Assembly: GCF_028649435.1 (NCBI RefSeq)
Contig: NZ_JAQSIN010000011.1
Source of the DNA: Curvibacter microcysteis
Lineage (GTDB): Bacteria; Pseudomonadota; Gammaproteobacteria; Burkholderiales; Burkholderiaceae_C
DNA: 64,000 nt
Direction: 5' to 3' (one strand)
Made by a program: the position numbers and the translations under genes. Positions 33,001-41,319 of the stretch are shown here, in pieces. Under the pieces are notes generated by a model that was not told where the DNA came from, ran no database searches, and saw only the letters and a list, made by a program, of their open reading frames with translations. Numbering within the stretch: position 1 is the stretch's first letter; every line of letters begins with the position of its first letter.

Positions 33001-35241
33001 ATGAAATCCAGCCCTTTCGTGCCTGCCGCCCGATCCACCCTATCAGCCCTTGACGAGCCCAGCGGCGTGTCGCTGGGCTCTTTGATGCTGGCCTTGTCCG
33101 TGTCGTCCTGGGCGGGTCTGGCCCACGCTGACGGCGCCTTGAAGGAGGTCAAGGTGGTCGACAAGGCCGAAGTGGTGCAGGGCAAGGACGCGATCCAGAC
33201 CAAGCAGACCACCATCGGCAAGGGCAAGCAAGACATCCGCGACATCCCTCAGTCCATCACCGTGATGACCGAGAAGCTGCTCGACGACGTCAAGCTCGAC
33301 ACCTTGAAGGACGCGCTGCACTACACCGCCGGCATCACCTTCGCCGCCACCGAAAACGGCACCGACCAGGACATCCGCATGCGCGGCTTCCCGGTGGCCA
33401 CGACCGGTGACTTGCTGATCGACGGCATGCGCGACCCCTCGCAGTACGACCGCGACACCTTCAACCTGGACCGCATCGAAGTGATGCGGGGCTCGGCCTC
33501 CATGCTGTTTGGCCGCGGCTCCACCGGCGGCGTGATCAACCAGGTCACCAAAAAGCCCCTGCTGGCCGACCAGAGCGATGTGGCCGCCACGGTGGGTTCG
33601 CGCGGCTACCTGCGCACCACGGGCGACTTCAACATCCGCACCGATGAAGACGCGGCCCTGCGCATGAACGTGATGATGACCAAGGCCAACAACGGTGGCG
33701 CCACGGTCGACAAGTACGGCATCGCACCCACCTACAGCTGGGGCATTGGCAGCCGTGACGAGTTCACGGTGGGCGTGTCGCACCTGAATGTGGACAACGT
33801 GCCGCAAGCCGCCATCCGCTACCTCAATGGCACCGTGCCCAACATCTCGCCGGGCAACTTCTACGGCACCCGCAGCGACTACCTCAAGGGTGAGGCCACG
33901 TTCGCCCACGCCTCCTGGACACGCCGTCTGGACGACGGCGGCGAGCTGCGCTCCCAGGTGCGCAGCGGCGTGTTCGACCGCTCGCAATGGGGCACCGTGG
34001 CCGGTTTCGGCACCACCAATGGCCTGACCACCACCCAGTCCAACCTCAGTGGCTCGACCGTCCTGACCCGCTCTGGCCTGGCCGCGCGCAAGGACCGTTA
34101 CAAGACCACCTATGTGCAAAGCGACTACAGCAACAGCTACGACGCCTGGGGCATGAAGCACAACCTGCTGGCCGGCGTGGACGCCGCGCACGAGGAGGCC
34201 GACCGCTTCCAATCCAATGGCGTGGTGGGCACCAACTACAACAAGGGCAACACCTCGGTGGGCACGCCGAACGACGGCCGCACGCTGTCGGCTTCGCCCA
34301 CTTACCGCCCCTCCAGCAACTACTCGGCCAAGGCCCTGGGCTTCTACGCCCAAGACCTGGTGCAGTTCGCCCCGAGCTGGAAGTTCCTGGTCGGCGCGCG
34401 CCACGACAACTTCAGCGGCGATTTCAGTCAGCTGAACTACGCCACCGGCACCAATGGCGCCTACACCGGCACGTCGACCACCCGCCTGTCCAACTCGGTC
34501 TGGAGCTACCGCACCGGCCTGCTGTACCAGCCGGCACCGGACCAGTCCTACCACATCTCCTACGGCACCTCGTTCAACACCTCGGCCGACACCTACCAGT
34601 ACGTGACGGCGCAGACCGCCAACACGCCGCCGGAAAAGAGCCGCAACTTTGAAATCGGTGCCAAGCTGGACTGGCTGGAAGGCAAGCTGTCGACGCGCCT
34701 GGCGGTCTTCCGCACCGAGAAGTTCAATGAGCGCACCACCGACGCTGACTTTGCCGGCTCGGCCTATGTGCTGTCGGGCAAGCGCCACTCGGCCGGCCTG
34801 GAAATGGATGTGGTGGGTCGCATCACGCCCAAGCTGGAGGTCTACCTGTCCTACAGCTGGATCCCGGTGGCCACCATCGACCAGATCGGCAGTGCCCAGG
34901 CCAATGTGGTGGGCTCGCGCGTCGGCCTGACCCCCACCCAAACCGGTGCGGCCTGGGTCAGCTACCAGGCCATGCCCAAGCTGCGCATCGCCGGTGGCCT
35001 GCGCGGTGCCTCGGTCAACCGACCGCTGCAAGGCACTTCGGGTGCGGCCTCGACCACGGCCCGGGCCCCGGGCTACATGGTTGCAGACGCCATGGTGGAG
35101 TACAACTTCACCCCGGACGTCTACGGCCAGATCAACGTGTCCAACATCACCAACAAACTGTATGGTGACCAGCTCTACCCGGGCTTTGTCATCTCCGGTG
35201 CTCCCCGCACGGCGCTGATGACGCTGGGGATGCGCTTCTGA
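33001..35241 (+). CDS. fiu: TonB-dependent catecholate siderophore receptor (Fiu-like)
   Basis: The 746-residue outer-membrane receptor imports ferric siderophores with energy from TonB. After a leader ending near GLAHA, the plug domain shows DIPQSITVMTEKLLDD, RMRGFPVATTGDLLIDGMRD and IEVMRGSASMLFGRGSTGG. The barrel ends in LMTLGMRF with C-terminal Phe. The match to Fiu-type catecholate receptors is supported by piuC directly downstream, the pair found in many Proteobacteria. The ATG at 33001 leads a plausible, somewhat long signal peptide. Expression is probably under the Fur-like site upstream. Confidence 0.88.
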   Translation: MKSSPFVPAARSTLSALDEPSGVSLGSLMLALSVSSWAGLAHADGALKEVKVVDKAEVVQGKDAIQTKQTTIGKGKQDIRDIPQSITVMTEKLLDDVKLDTLKDALHYTAGITFAATENGTDQDIRMRGFPVATTGDLLIDGMRDPSQYDRDTFNLDRIEVMRGSASMLFGRGSTGGVINQVTKKPLLADQSDVAATVGSRGYLRTTGDFNIRTDEDAALRMNVMMTKANNGGATVDKYGIAPTYSWGIGSRDEFTVGVSHLNVDNVPQAAIRYLNGTVPNISPGNFYGTRSDYLKGEATFAHASWTRRLDDGGELRSQVRSGVFDRSQWGTVAGFGTTNGLTTTQSNLSGSTVLTRSGLAARKDRYKTTYVQSDYSNSYDAWGMKHNLLAGVDAAHEEADRFQSNGVVGTNYNKGNTSVGTPNDGRTLSASPTYRPSSNYSAKALGFYAQDLVQFAPSWKFLVGARHDNFSGDFSQLNYATGTNGAYTGTSTTRLSNSVWSYRTGLLYQPAPDQSYHISYGTSFNTSADTYQYVTAQTANTPPEKSRNFEIGAKLDWLEGKLSTRLAVFRTEKFNERTTDADFAGSAYVLSGKRHSAGLEMDVVGRITPKLEVYLSYSWIPVATIDQIGSAQANVVGSRVGLTPTQTGAAWVSYQAMPKLRIAGGLRGASVNRPLQGTSGAASTTARAPGYMVADAMVEYNFTPDVYGQINVSNITNKLYGDQLYPGFVISGAPRTALMTLGMRF

Positions 35242-35268
35242 TTTTTCATTAACCAGGAACCCCCCGCC

Positions 35269-35961
35269 ATGCTCTTGCATGTACGCCAGGTGCTGACGCC
35301 ACAAGAAGTGGCCCACGCTCGCCAAGTCCTGGCCGCCGCCCCTTGGGGCGATGGCCGCATGACCGCCGGCAGCCAGTCCGCCCAAGCCAAGAACAACGAG
35401 CAATTGCCCGAAGATTGCGATGCCACCCGCGAAGTGCAGCAGCTCCTGCTGCGCGGCCTGGAGCGGCATTCGCTGTTTTTCTCTGCCGCGCTGCCCAAGC
35501 AGATCTCGCCGCCGCTGTTCAACCGCTACGGCGGCACAGCCAACAGCTTTGGCAACCACGTGGACAGTGCAGTGCGCTACCTGCGCGACGGCAAGGGCGG
35601 GATCCGCACCGACATCTCCTGCACCCTGTTCCTGTCCGAACCCGACGAATACGACGGCGGCGAGCTGATGGTGGAAGACACTTTTGGCGAGCAGCGCGTC
35701 AAGCTGCCCGCCGGTGACCTGGTGCTCTACCCCGGCACCAGCGTGCACCGCGTGCAGCCGGTGACGCGTGGCTTTCGCGTGGCCAGCTACTTCTGGATCC
35801 AGAGCATGGTGCGCAGCGACGAGCAGCGCCGCCTGCTGTTCGACATGGACCACCACCTGCGCCAGCTGCGCGGCCAAAGCGGCCCGGGCGAGACCGACCC
35901 CTCGGTGATCGGCCTGACCTCCACGTACCACAACCTGCTGCGCATGTGGCTGGACCTTTGA
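35269..35961 (+). CDS. piuC: Fe(II)/2-oxoglutarate-dependent PKHD hydroxylase PiuC
   Basis: The 230-residue protein is a member of the YbiX/PiuC family. The double-stranded helix carries the iron triad His98-x-Asp100 (NHVDSAVRY) and a distal His (SVHRVQPV), with Arg in RGFRVASY to bind 2-oxoglutarate. It has no leader and acts in the cytoplasm. Its genes almost always accompany Fiu-type receptors, where it is thought to modify a siderophore or related ligand. The ATG at 35269 has an AGGAA site and follows the receptor by 27 bp, so the two are co-transcribed. Confidence 0.9.
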   Translation: MLLHVRQVLTPQEVAHARQVLAAAPWGDGRMTAGSQSAQAKNNEQLPEDCDATREVQQLLLRGLERHSLFFSAALPKQISPPLFNRYGGTANSFGNHVDSAVRYLRDGKGGIRTDISCTLFLSEPDEYDGGELMVEDTFGEQRVKLPAGDLVLYPGTSVHRVQPVTRGFRVASYFWIQSMVRSDEQRRLLFDMDHHLRQLRGQSGPGETDPSVIGLTSTYHNLLRMWLDL

Positions 35962-35970
35962 TAATTGACC

Positions 35971-36264
35971 ATGATTCAAATTTCTCAACTCATGGGCCGT
36001 GGCGCGATCGCCTTGGCCGCTCTGGTGGCCGCGGGTTCGGCCGCCGCCCACGGTGATGTGCGTTGCGACAGCGGCCCCAAGGCCGAGTGGCGTCCGCAGA
36101 TGGAGCTGCAGCGCAAGCTGGTGGCCGAAGGCTGGAAGGTGCGCCAGGTCAAGACCTGGAACGACTGCTACGAGGTCTATGGCTTCAAGCCCGACGGCGC
36201 GCGCGCCGAAGTCTTCTTCAACGCCAAGACCTTTGACAAAGTCGCCGAAGCCAAGCCGGACTGA
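35971..36264 (+). CDS. Small exported PepSY-domain protein
   Basis: The 97-residue protein has a signal peptide (IALAALVAAGSAAAHG) and one PepSY domain, with LQRKLVAEGWKVRQVKTWNDCYEVYGF near residues 47-73. Similar small proteins accompany cytochrome b561 genes in Burkholderiales iron operons and are presumed to assist periplasmic iron reduction. The start at ATG 35971 is 9 bp after piuC. Two Cys (in VRCDSG and NDCYEV) could form a disulfide. Confidence 0.8.
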   Translation: MIQISQLMGRGAIALAALVAAGSAAAHGDVRCDSGPKAEWRPQMELQRKLVAEGWKVRQVKTWNDCYEVYGFKPDGARAEVFFNAKTFDKVAEAKPD

Positions 36265-36268
36265 GCCG

Positions 36269-36805
36269 GTGCCGCCCAGCCTCATCCGGGTTTGGGACCT
36301 GCCCGTGCGGGTTTTGCACTGGGCGATGGCCGCTTCGGTGATCGGCGCCTGGGCCTCCATCTGGTGGGCCCACACCTGGCATGAACGCGCGGGCTACGCG
36401 GCCCTGGCAGCCCTGGCCTTGCGCACCCTCTGGTGCTGCCGCGGCAGCCGGGCGGGCCGGCCTAGCCATTTTGTCCCAGGCCCGCGTGCCACCTGGCAGT
36501 ACCTGCAGGCACTGCGGGCCGGGCGCGAGCGCCGCTACCTGAGCCACAACCCCCTGGGCGCCTGGATGGCCTTGCTGTTGTGGGCCTTGGTGGGCGCCAC
36601 CGGTTTCACGGGCTGGCTCTACACCACGGATGCCTTCTGGGGCATGGCTTGGCTGGATCAGCTGCACCAGGCCCTGGCCTGGAGTTTTGTGGTGGCCGTG
36701 CCTTTGCACCTGGCCGGTGTGCTGTTCACCAGCCTGCGCCACCGCGAGAACCTGGTGGCCGCCATGGTCACCGGCCGCAAACGCCTGGGGCGCGACCGGG
36801 TCTGA
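36269..36805 (+). CDS. Cytochrome b561 / Ni-hydrogenase-type cytochrome b
   Basis: The 178-residue membrane protein has four hydrophobic helices and haem-ligand histidines in LPVRVLHWAMA (helix 1), WAHTWHERAG, DQLHQALAW and VPLHLAGVLF. It is the last gene of the fiu-piuC-PepSY operon and probably passes electrons across the inner membrane to reduce iron or the PepSY partner. The start is a GTG at 36269, 5 bp after the PepSY stop. The 3' end converges on the DUF2145 gene with a gap of only 10 bp. Confidence 0.83.
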   Translation: MPPSLIRVWDLPVRVLHWAMAASVIGAWASIWWAHTWHERAGYAALAALALRTLWCCRGSRAGRPSHFVPGPRATWQYLQALRAGRERRYLSHNPLGAWMALLLWALVGATGFTGWLYTTDAFWGMAWLDQLHQALAWSFVVAVPLHLAGVLFTSLRHRENLVAAMVTGRKRLGRDRV

Positions 36806-36815
36806 GCCCGGGGCC

Positions 36816-37868
36816 TCAGTCCAGCGCCACCACCTCATCGCCCGGCCCGGGCACACAGCCCTCGGCCACGGGGGGCCAGCCTCGGTGGATCACGGCCTGG
36901 CGGCCGTTCTGGCAGATCTCCACCCGTTCACTGCCGGGCGCCTGCTGGCGTGCAAAAGCCTCCAGCGAGGCCGGCAGGCTCACGCGCAGGCGCCGCGCGT
37001 AGCGGTCTTCTTCGGGGTGGTCGTTCAGATGAACCAAGGGGATGAAGGCGCTGGCCAGCATCAGCCAATGTGAATCCACCGCCACCGGCGTGGGCGCATA
37101 GCCGGCCTGGGCCAGCCAACGCTGGGCCTGGGCGCGCAGTTCGGGGCCCTCCTCGCGCAGCGGTGCCCAGGCCACGGCCAGCAACTCGGCCAACCACTGG
37201 TTGCAGTTTTGGTAGGCCAGGCTGAAGGCGTAGGCATTGGCGCTGTAGCGTGCCGCCAGCAAGCCCACCGCGCGCGGCCGGTCCAGTGCGGCGTCGCGCA
37301 GCGCCCGCCCTGGCGCCTCGGGCAGCGTGAGCAGGGCGATGTAGCTCAACTCCGGGTCGTTGCCGCCCAGCACAAAGCCGGCCACACCCTGGTCGTAGAC
37401 GCGGGGGCGGCCTTCTTCGCAGGCGTAGTAAAGCTGGCGCGTGAGCCAGTCGCCGCGCTCGTTCTGCCAGGCCAGGGCCGCGTGGGAGTAGCGGATCTGA
37501 AAGCGCGCCAGGTCCAGGCCTGAGCGGCTGATCAGCGTGCTGCTGCCAGGCGCCTGGCGATTGAGCTCGGCCTGCACCAGGGACGCAAACCGCAGCAGGC
37601 GCGCTTGCTGCTGCACCGTCATGGCCGGGGTGCGGCTGCACCAGGCGCTGCTCAGCGCGTTCGTGGCTTGGCTTTGGCTTTGGGCCGGGGGGCTGGCGGG
37701 CGGCACCTCGGTCCCCGGGGGCTGGGCCCCGCTCACCGAGGCCATCAGCGGCCCCAGCAGGCCCCAGGCCCAGAGCAGGCCCCGGCGGGCCGAGCCGGCC
37801 CGCCTGACCCATGCTCGGGCCGAGCCGGCCTGCCTGACCCATGCCCGGGCCGAGCCATCCCGCCTCAC
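36816..37868 (-). CDS. DUF2145 family exported protein
   Basis: The 350-residue product matches DUF2145, a family of exported proteins of unknown function in beta-proteobacteria. The core begins near ARLLRFASLVQAELNRQ and includes GVAGFVLGGNDPELSYIALL and NQWLAELLAVAW. The start is GTG 37868, overlapping the previous gene's stop (GTGA), so translation is coupled. Before the hydrophobic leader (LLWAWGLLGPLMASVSGA) lies an unusually long, Arg-rich N-region made of repeats of GSARAWVR, encoded by a 30-bp tandem repeat. Function is not known. Confidence 0.75.
   Translation of the reverse strand: MRRDGSARAWVRQAGSARAWVRRAGSARRGLLWAWGLLGPLMASVSGAQPPGTEVPPASPPAQSQSQATNALSSAWCSRTPAMTVQQQARLLRFASLVQAELNRQAPGSSTLISRSGLDLARFQIRYSHAALAWQNERGDWLTRQLYYACEEGRPRVYDQGVAGFVLGGNDPELSYIALLTLPEAPGRALRDAALDRPRAVGLLAARYSANAYAFSLAYQNCNQWLAELLAVAWAPLREEGPELRAQAQRWLAQAGYAPTPVAVDSHWLMLASAFIPLVHLNDHPEEDRYARRLRVSLPASLEAFARQQAPGSERVEICQNGRQAVIHRGWPPVAEGCVPGPGDEVVALD
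37786..37866. repeat. 30-bp tandem repeat, about 2.7 copies
   Basis: Two nearly identical 30-base units (37786-37815 and 37816-37845) and a partial third (from 37846) lie in the first codons of the DUF2145 gene. The period is a multiple of three, so copy changes lengthen or shorten the protein by ten residues without a frameshift. Confidence 0.85.
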
Positions 37869-38326
37869 AGTTGCACGGGGCGGGCGGGCAGGGCGTCGTA
37901 CCAGTGGTCGGCCAGCACCAGGTAGAACAGGGCGCGGTTGTCGCTGTGCGAAAACTCGTAGCCGTAGTCGCGTTGCTGCGCGTGGACGCGGTGCTCACGC
38001 TGCAGGCCCTGGGCTTGGGCGACGGCTTGGGGCAGGTCCAGCACCAGGCGTTCGCCATTGGCTTCGGCCTGCAAGGTCAGGCGCACCCGGTCGCTGCGCT
38101 GGGGCGCTTGGGCCACATCGATGATGCGGTAGTCGCCCGTGGCCACGCGGTCGCCGCCGCTGGAGCTGTGGCTGGAGCCTTGCAAAGAGTCTGACACGCT
38201 GCCACTGGAAGCCGAGCCCGCGCTGGCCGCCGACGAGGCCAGGCTTTCCGCCCCCGCCGGCAGCTGCCAGGCACCAAGCAGCCCACAGAGCAGGGCGGTG
38301 GATCGAAGCAAGCGGGGCAAAGTCAT
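37865..38326 (-). CDS. Exported Ser/Ala-rich protein of unknown function
   Basis: I do not recognise the family of this 153-residue protein. The ATG at 38326 starts a good signal peptide (LLRSTALLCGLLGAWQLPAGA). A Ser/Ala/Gly-rich stretch follows (residues about 27-60), then a more structured part with YRIIDVAQAPQRSDRVRLTLQ and a C-terminus ending DHWYDALPARPVQL. Its stop overlaps the GTG start of the DUF2145 gene, so the two are made together and may work together in the periplasm. Confidence 0.65.
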   Translation of the reverse strand: MTLPRLLRSTALLCGLLGAWQLPAGAESLASSAASAGSASSGSVSDSLQGSSHSSSGGDRVATGDYRIIDVAQAPQRSDRVRLTLQAEANGERLVLDLPQAVAQAQGLQREHRVHAQQRDYGYEFSHSDNRALFYLVLADHWYDALPARPVQL

Positions 38327-38539
38327 GGCGGGGGGCTCCAACAGAGAACGGGGCGGTGCCCCCAGGGGGGCCTGCGGGCGGGTGCGGTATTTTGACATTG
38401 GCGCTGACCTGCCCAAGCCAAACCAGCGCCTGGGGCAGGCCCGGCGATCGCTGCGCATGGACGCTGGAGGTGCGCTGGCGCACCGCCCAGCCGGGGCGTT
38501 CGCGCGAGCATGGGCGACCAATGTGGCTGGAGCGGTCTC

Positions 38540-38965
38540 ATGTTCAAGTTCAAGTTCAACTCAAGGGGTGCCGTCCCGGTCGCCTCATGCCCTGGTCTGG
38601 CCTGGCTGTTGCTGGCTGGGCTGGGCGGCGCGGCCCAGGCCGCCCCAGCCGACAGCGAGCGCCAAGAGCGCTACCAGCAGGAGCGCCAGGCCTGCCTGGA
38701 CGGGCGCAGCCAGCAGAGCCGCGCGGACTGCCTTCAAGAGGCGCAGGCCGCGCGGGCCGAGCCCAGGTCTTCTTTGGGGCGCAGCAACCCCGAGCAGGAG
38801 CGGAGCAACCAGACCCGCCGCTGCCAAGGCCTGCCCGAACGCGATCGGGCGCGTGAAGACTGCCTGTCGCGCATGACCGAACCCAGCGCGCGCCATGGCT
38901 CGGTCGAGTCCGGCGGCATTTACCGCGAGTGGTCACGGCCTGAAGTGGCACCGGCCCGGCCCTAG
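38540..38965 (+). CDS. Small exported protein with two Cys-pair motifs
   Basis: The 141-residue product has a signal peptide (LAWLLLAGLGGAAQAAP) and a highly charged mature part. Two related motifs each hold a Cys pair: ACLDGRSQQSRADCLQEA and RCQGLPERDRAREDCLSR. It ends with a GSVESGGIYREW segment that I recall from small periplasmic proteins in other Comamonadaceae. The function is unknown; disulfides or metal binding are possible. I chose ATG 38540, although ATG 38510 is in frame. It leads a plus-strand run toward the exporter genes. Confidence 0.6.
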   Translation: MFKFKFNSRGAVPVASCPGLAWLLLAGLGGAAQAAPADSERQERYQQERQACLDGRSQQSRADCLQEAQAARAEPRSSLGRSNPEQERSNQTRRCQGLPERDRAREDCLSRMTEPSARHGSVESGGIYREWSRPEVAPARP

Positions 38966-39107
38966 GGCGTCCCGAGGCCGCCGTGCGCAGTCGGCCCAGC
39001 GCAGGTGCGCGCCCGAACAGACGCCAGCGCGCGCCCAGCCTACAACCCTCTCAGCCCCACCCGCCGTGCGCGGCCTGGGCCTTTTTCTTTTGACCTGGAT
39101 GTGCGCT

Positions 39108-39794
39108 ATGACCCACCTTCTTTCCCCCATCACCCTGGCCGCTTGGATGACCCTGGGCGTGCTGGGCGTCACGCCCGCCGTGCAGGCCCAGGTGGCGGGC
39201 AGCAGCACCACGCTGCAAACCCAGGTCACGCCCTCCACCGAGGTGGCCATGGGCTGGAGCGTCAAGAAGACCCTGCTGGGCAAGGCCGTCTACAACGACG
39301 CCGGAGCCAAGGTGGGCAAGATTGAAGACCTGATCATCGCGCCCGAACGCAATGTGTCCTTTGTCATCCTGGGGGCGGGCGGCTTTGTCGGCATCGGGCG
39401 CCACGATGTGGCGATTCCCGTGGGCCAGATCCAGGACCGGGGCGGCAGGCTGATCCTGCCCGGGGCCAGCAAGGACTCGCTCAAGGCGCTGCCAACCTTC
39501 ACCTACGTCAGCGACACGCGCCTGCGCGACCAGTTTCTGGCCCAGGCCGACAAAGACATCGCCGAGGCCAAGGCCAGCTTGCAGGACCTGGAAAAGAAGG
39601 CCAGCACCGCGGCCACCGAGGCCAAGGCGCGCATGGACGTCCAAGCCAGTGCCTTGCGGGACGACATCCAGTCCGCCGAGACCCGCCTGGCCGAGATGCG
39701 CCAGGCCACCGCCGTGCATTGGCGCGACTTTGAGGCCAGCGTCAACGCCGCCACGCTGCGTCTGCGCAAGTCCATCGACAAGGCCGTGGGCTGA
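39108..39794 (+). CDS. Exported PRC-barrel protein with coiled-coil tail
   Basis: The 228-residue protein has a signal peptide ending near PAVQAQ and a PRC-barrel domain from about residue 48 (SVKKTLLGKAVYNDAGAKVG and IEDLIIAPERNVSFVILG). The rest, from about 140, is a long charged helix likely to form a coiled coil (QADKDIAEAKASLQDLEKK). PRC barrels bind proteins or RNA; a periplasmic one may serve envelope stability. Starts at 39099 and 39108 are both possible. The outer-membrane factor gene follows 43 bp later. Confidence 0.75.
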   Translation: MTHLLSPITLAAWMTLGVLGVTPAVQAQVAGSSTTLQTQVTPSTEVAMGWSVKKTLLGKAVYNDAGAKVGKIEDLIIAPERNVSFVILGAGGFVGIGRHDVAIPVGQIQDRGGRLILPGASKDSLKALPTFTYVSDTRLRDQFLAQADKDIAEAKASLQDLEKKASTAATEAKARMDVQASALRDDIQSAETRLAEMRQATAVHWRDFEASVNAATLRLRKSIDKAVG

Positions 39795-39837
39795 GGTGGG
39801 CGGTGCAGCCCCCCGGGCCCTGAGCACGCGCGGACCC

Positions 39838-41319
39838 ATGCCTTGCCCCCAGCGCGCCCGCGCAGCCCCGTGCCCAGCCAGGCCCTGGGCCGCCCTGGGC
39901 TGGCTGGCGGCGGTGCTGGTGTCGGCGGGCTGTGCCGCCCCCGCGCCCCCGAAGCCTGTGCTCGGCGCGCTGTCGGTTCCGGCCGACTGGTCGGCCCCGG
40001 GCGCCCGGCGCCTGCAGTCCACCACGTCGCTGGTGGCGTGGTGGACGCGCTTCCAGGACCCCTTGCTGGTGCAACTGGTGGAAGAGACCTTGGCGCGCAA
40101 CACCCGTGTGCAGACGGCGCAGCAGGTCTGGGCCCAGGCGCGTGCCCTGTCTGACCTGGCTGCCGCGGGCTTGCGCCCCAGCGTGCAGGCCGTGGCCTCG
40201 GCCCAGCGCAGCCGCCAGCGCAGCGGCACCGACAGCAGCGCGCAGGCGAGCCAATTCAACGCCGGCCTGGACGCCAGCTGGGAGACCGATTTGTTCCACC
40301 GCCTGCGCGCTGCCGTGGCCGCCAGCCAGGCCGACGCCCAGGCCAGCCAGGCCGATCTGGGGGCGGTGCAAGTGGCGCTGGCCGCCGAGGTGGCGCTGGA
40401 CTACCTGCAGCTGCGCGCCTTCCAGGCGCGACTGGCGGTGGCCGAGGCCAATGCCCTGAGCCAGCAAAAAACGGCCCAAATCGCCCGCTGGCGCCAACAG
40501 GCCGGCTTGCTGGCGGTGCTGGAGGTGGCCCAGGCCGAGACCGCCTGGCGCCAGACCCAGGCCTTGCTGCCCGCGCTGGCCACGGCCGCGCAGGTGATGG
40601 CGCACAGCCTGGCGGTGCTGACCCACCGCCCCCCTGCCGATCTGACGGCGCGCCTGGCCAGTCCCGGCCCCGCCCTCGCCATGCCGGAAGAGGGCGTGTG
40701 GGCCTTTCCCGCCGAGACGCTGCGCCAGCGCGCCGACGTGCGCGCAGCCGAGTGGCGGGTGGACGCCGCCTACCAACGCGTGGCCCAGGCCGACGCCGCG
40801 CGCTACCCGGACCTGCAGCTCAGTGGCAGCCTGGGCCTCAGCGCCTTGGGTTGGGGACCGGGGCTGGGCGCGGCGGCTGGCGTGTATGGCTTGCTGGCCA
40901 GTGTCAGCGCCCCCTTGCTCGATGGGGGCGCGGCGCGCGCCCAACTGCGGGCCCAACAGGCGCTGATGGGCCAGGCCGTGGCGCAATACGATGGCGTGCT
41001 GCTGACCGCCCTGGCCGAAGTCGAGGGGGGCCTGGTCACCTTGCAAGGCAACCGCGAGCGCGTGCTTCGCCTGCGCGGGGCCGAGCAGACCGCCTCCCAT
41101 GCGGCGCGCCTGGCGCAGCAGCGCTTTGCCAGCGGCTTGGTGGATTTCCAGGTGGTGCTGGAAACCCAGCGCAGCGCTTTGAGCACCCAGGACGCCTTGG
41201 TCAGCGCCCAGTCCGATTGGCAAGGCGACCATGTGCGCCTGTACAAGGCCTTGGGCGGGGGCTGGGAGGCGCAGTCGCCCCCCGCCCCCCCCACCGTGGT
41301 CGCCGGGCCCAGGCCATGA
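39838..41319 (+). CDS. Outer-membrane efflux lipoprotein (NodT/OprM family)
   Basis: The 493-residue protein is the outer-membrane channel of a tripartite exporter. The leader ends in the lipobox VSAGC, with lipidated Cys32. The two repeated halves of the TolC fold are visible: WWTRFQDPLLVQLVEETLARN near residue 65 and QRADVRAAEWRVDAAYQRV near 300. The ATG at 39838 is the only start that gives a short lipoprotein leader. Its stop overlaps the adaptor gene start (ATGA), so the exporter parts are translationally coupled. Confidence 0.88.
   Translation: MPCPQRARAAPCPARPWAALGWLAAVLVSAGCAAPAPPKPVLGALSVPADWSAPGARRLQSTTSLVAWWTRFQDPLLVQLVEETLARNTRVQTAQQVWAQARALSDLAAAGLRPSVQAVASAQRSRQRSGTDSSAQASQFNAGLDASWETDLFHRLRAAVAASQADAQASQADLGAVQVALAAEVALDYLQLRAFQARLAVAEANALSQQKTAQIARWRQQAGLLAVLEVAQAETAWRQTQALLPALATAAQVMAHSLAVLTHRPPADLTARLASPGPALAMPEEGVWAFPAETLRQRADVRAAEWRVDAAYQRVAQADAARYPDLQLSGSLGLSALGWGPGLGAAAGVYGLLASVSAPLLDGGAARAQLRAQQALMGQAVAQYDGVLLTALAEVEGGLVTLQGNRERVLRLRGAEQTASHAARLAQQRFASGLVDFQVVLETQRSALSTQDALVSAQSDWQGDHVRLYKALGGGWEAQSPPAPPTVVAGPRP

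Noticed and set aside
33043..36375. Open frame of 1110 codons on the minus strand
   Set aside because: It runs antisense to the Fiu receptor, piuC and PepSY genes, which have clear family motifs. Its composition is that of a GC-rich mirror frame, with no recognisable domain.
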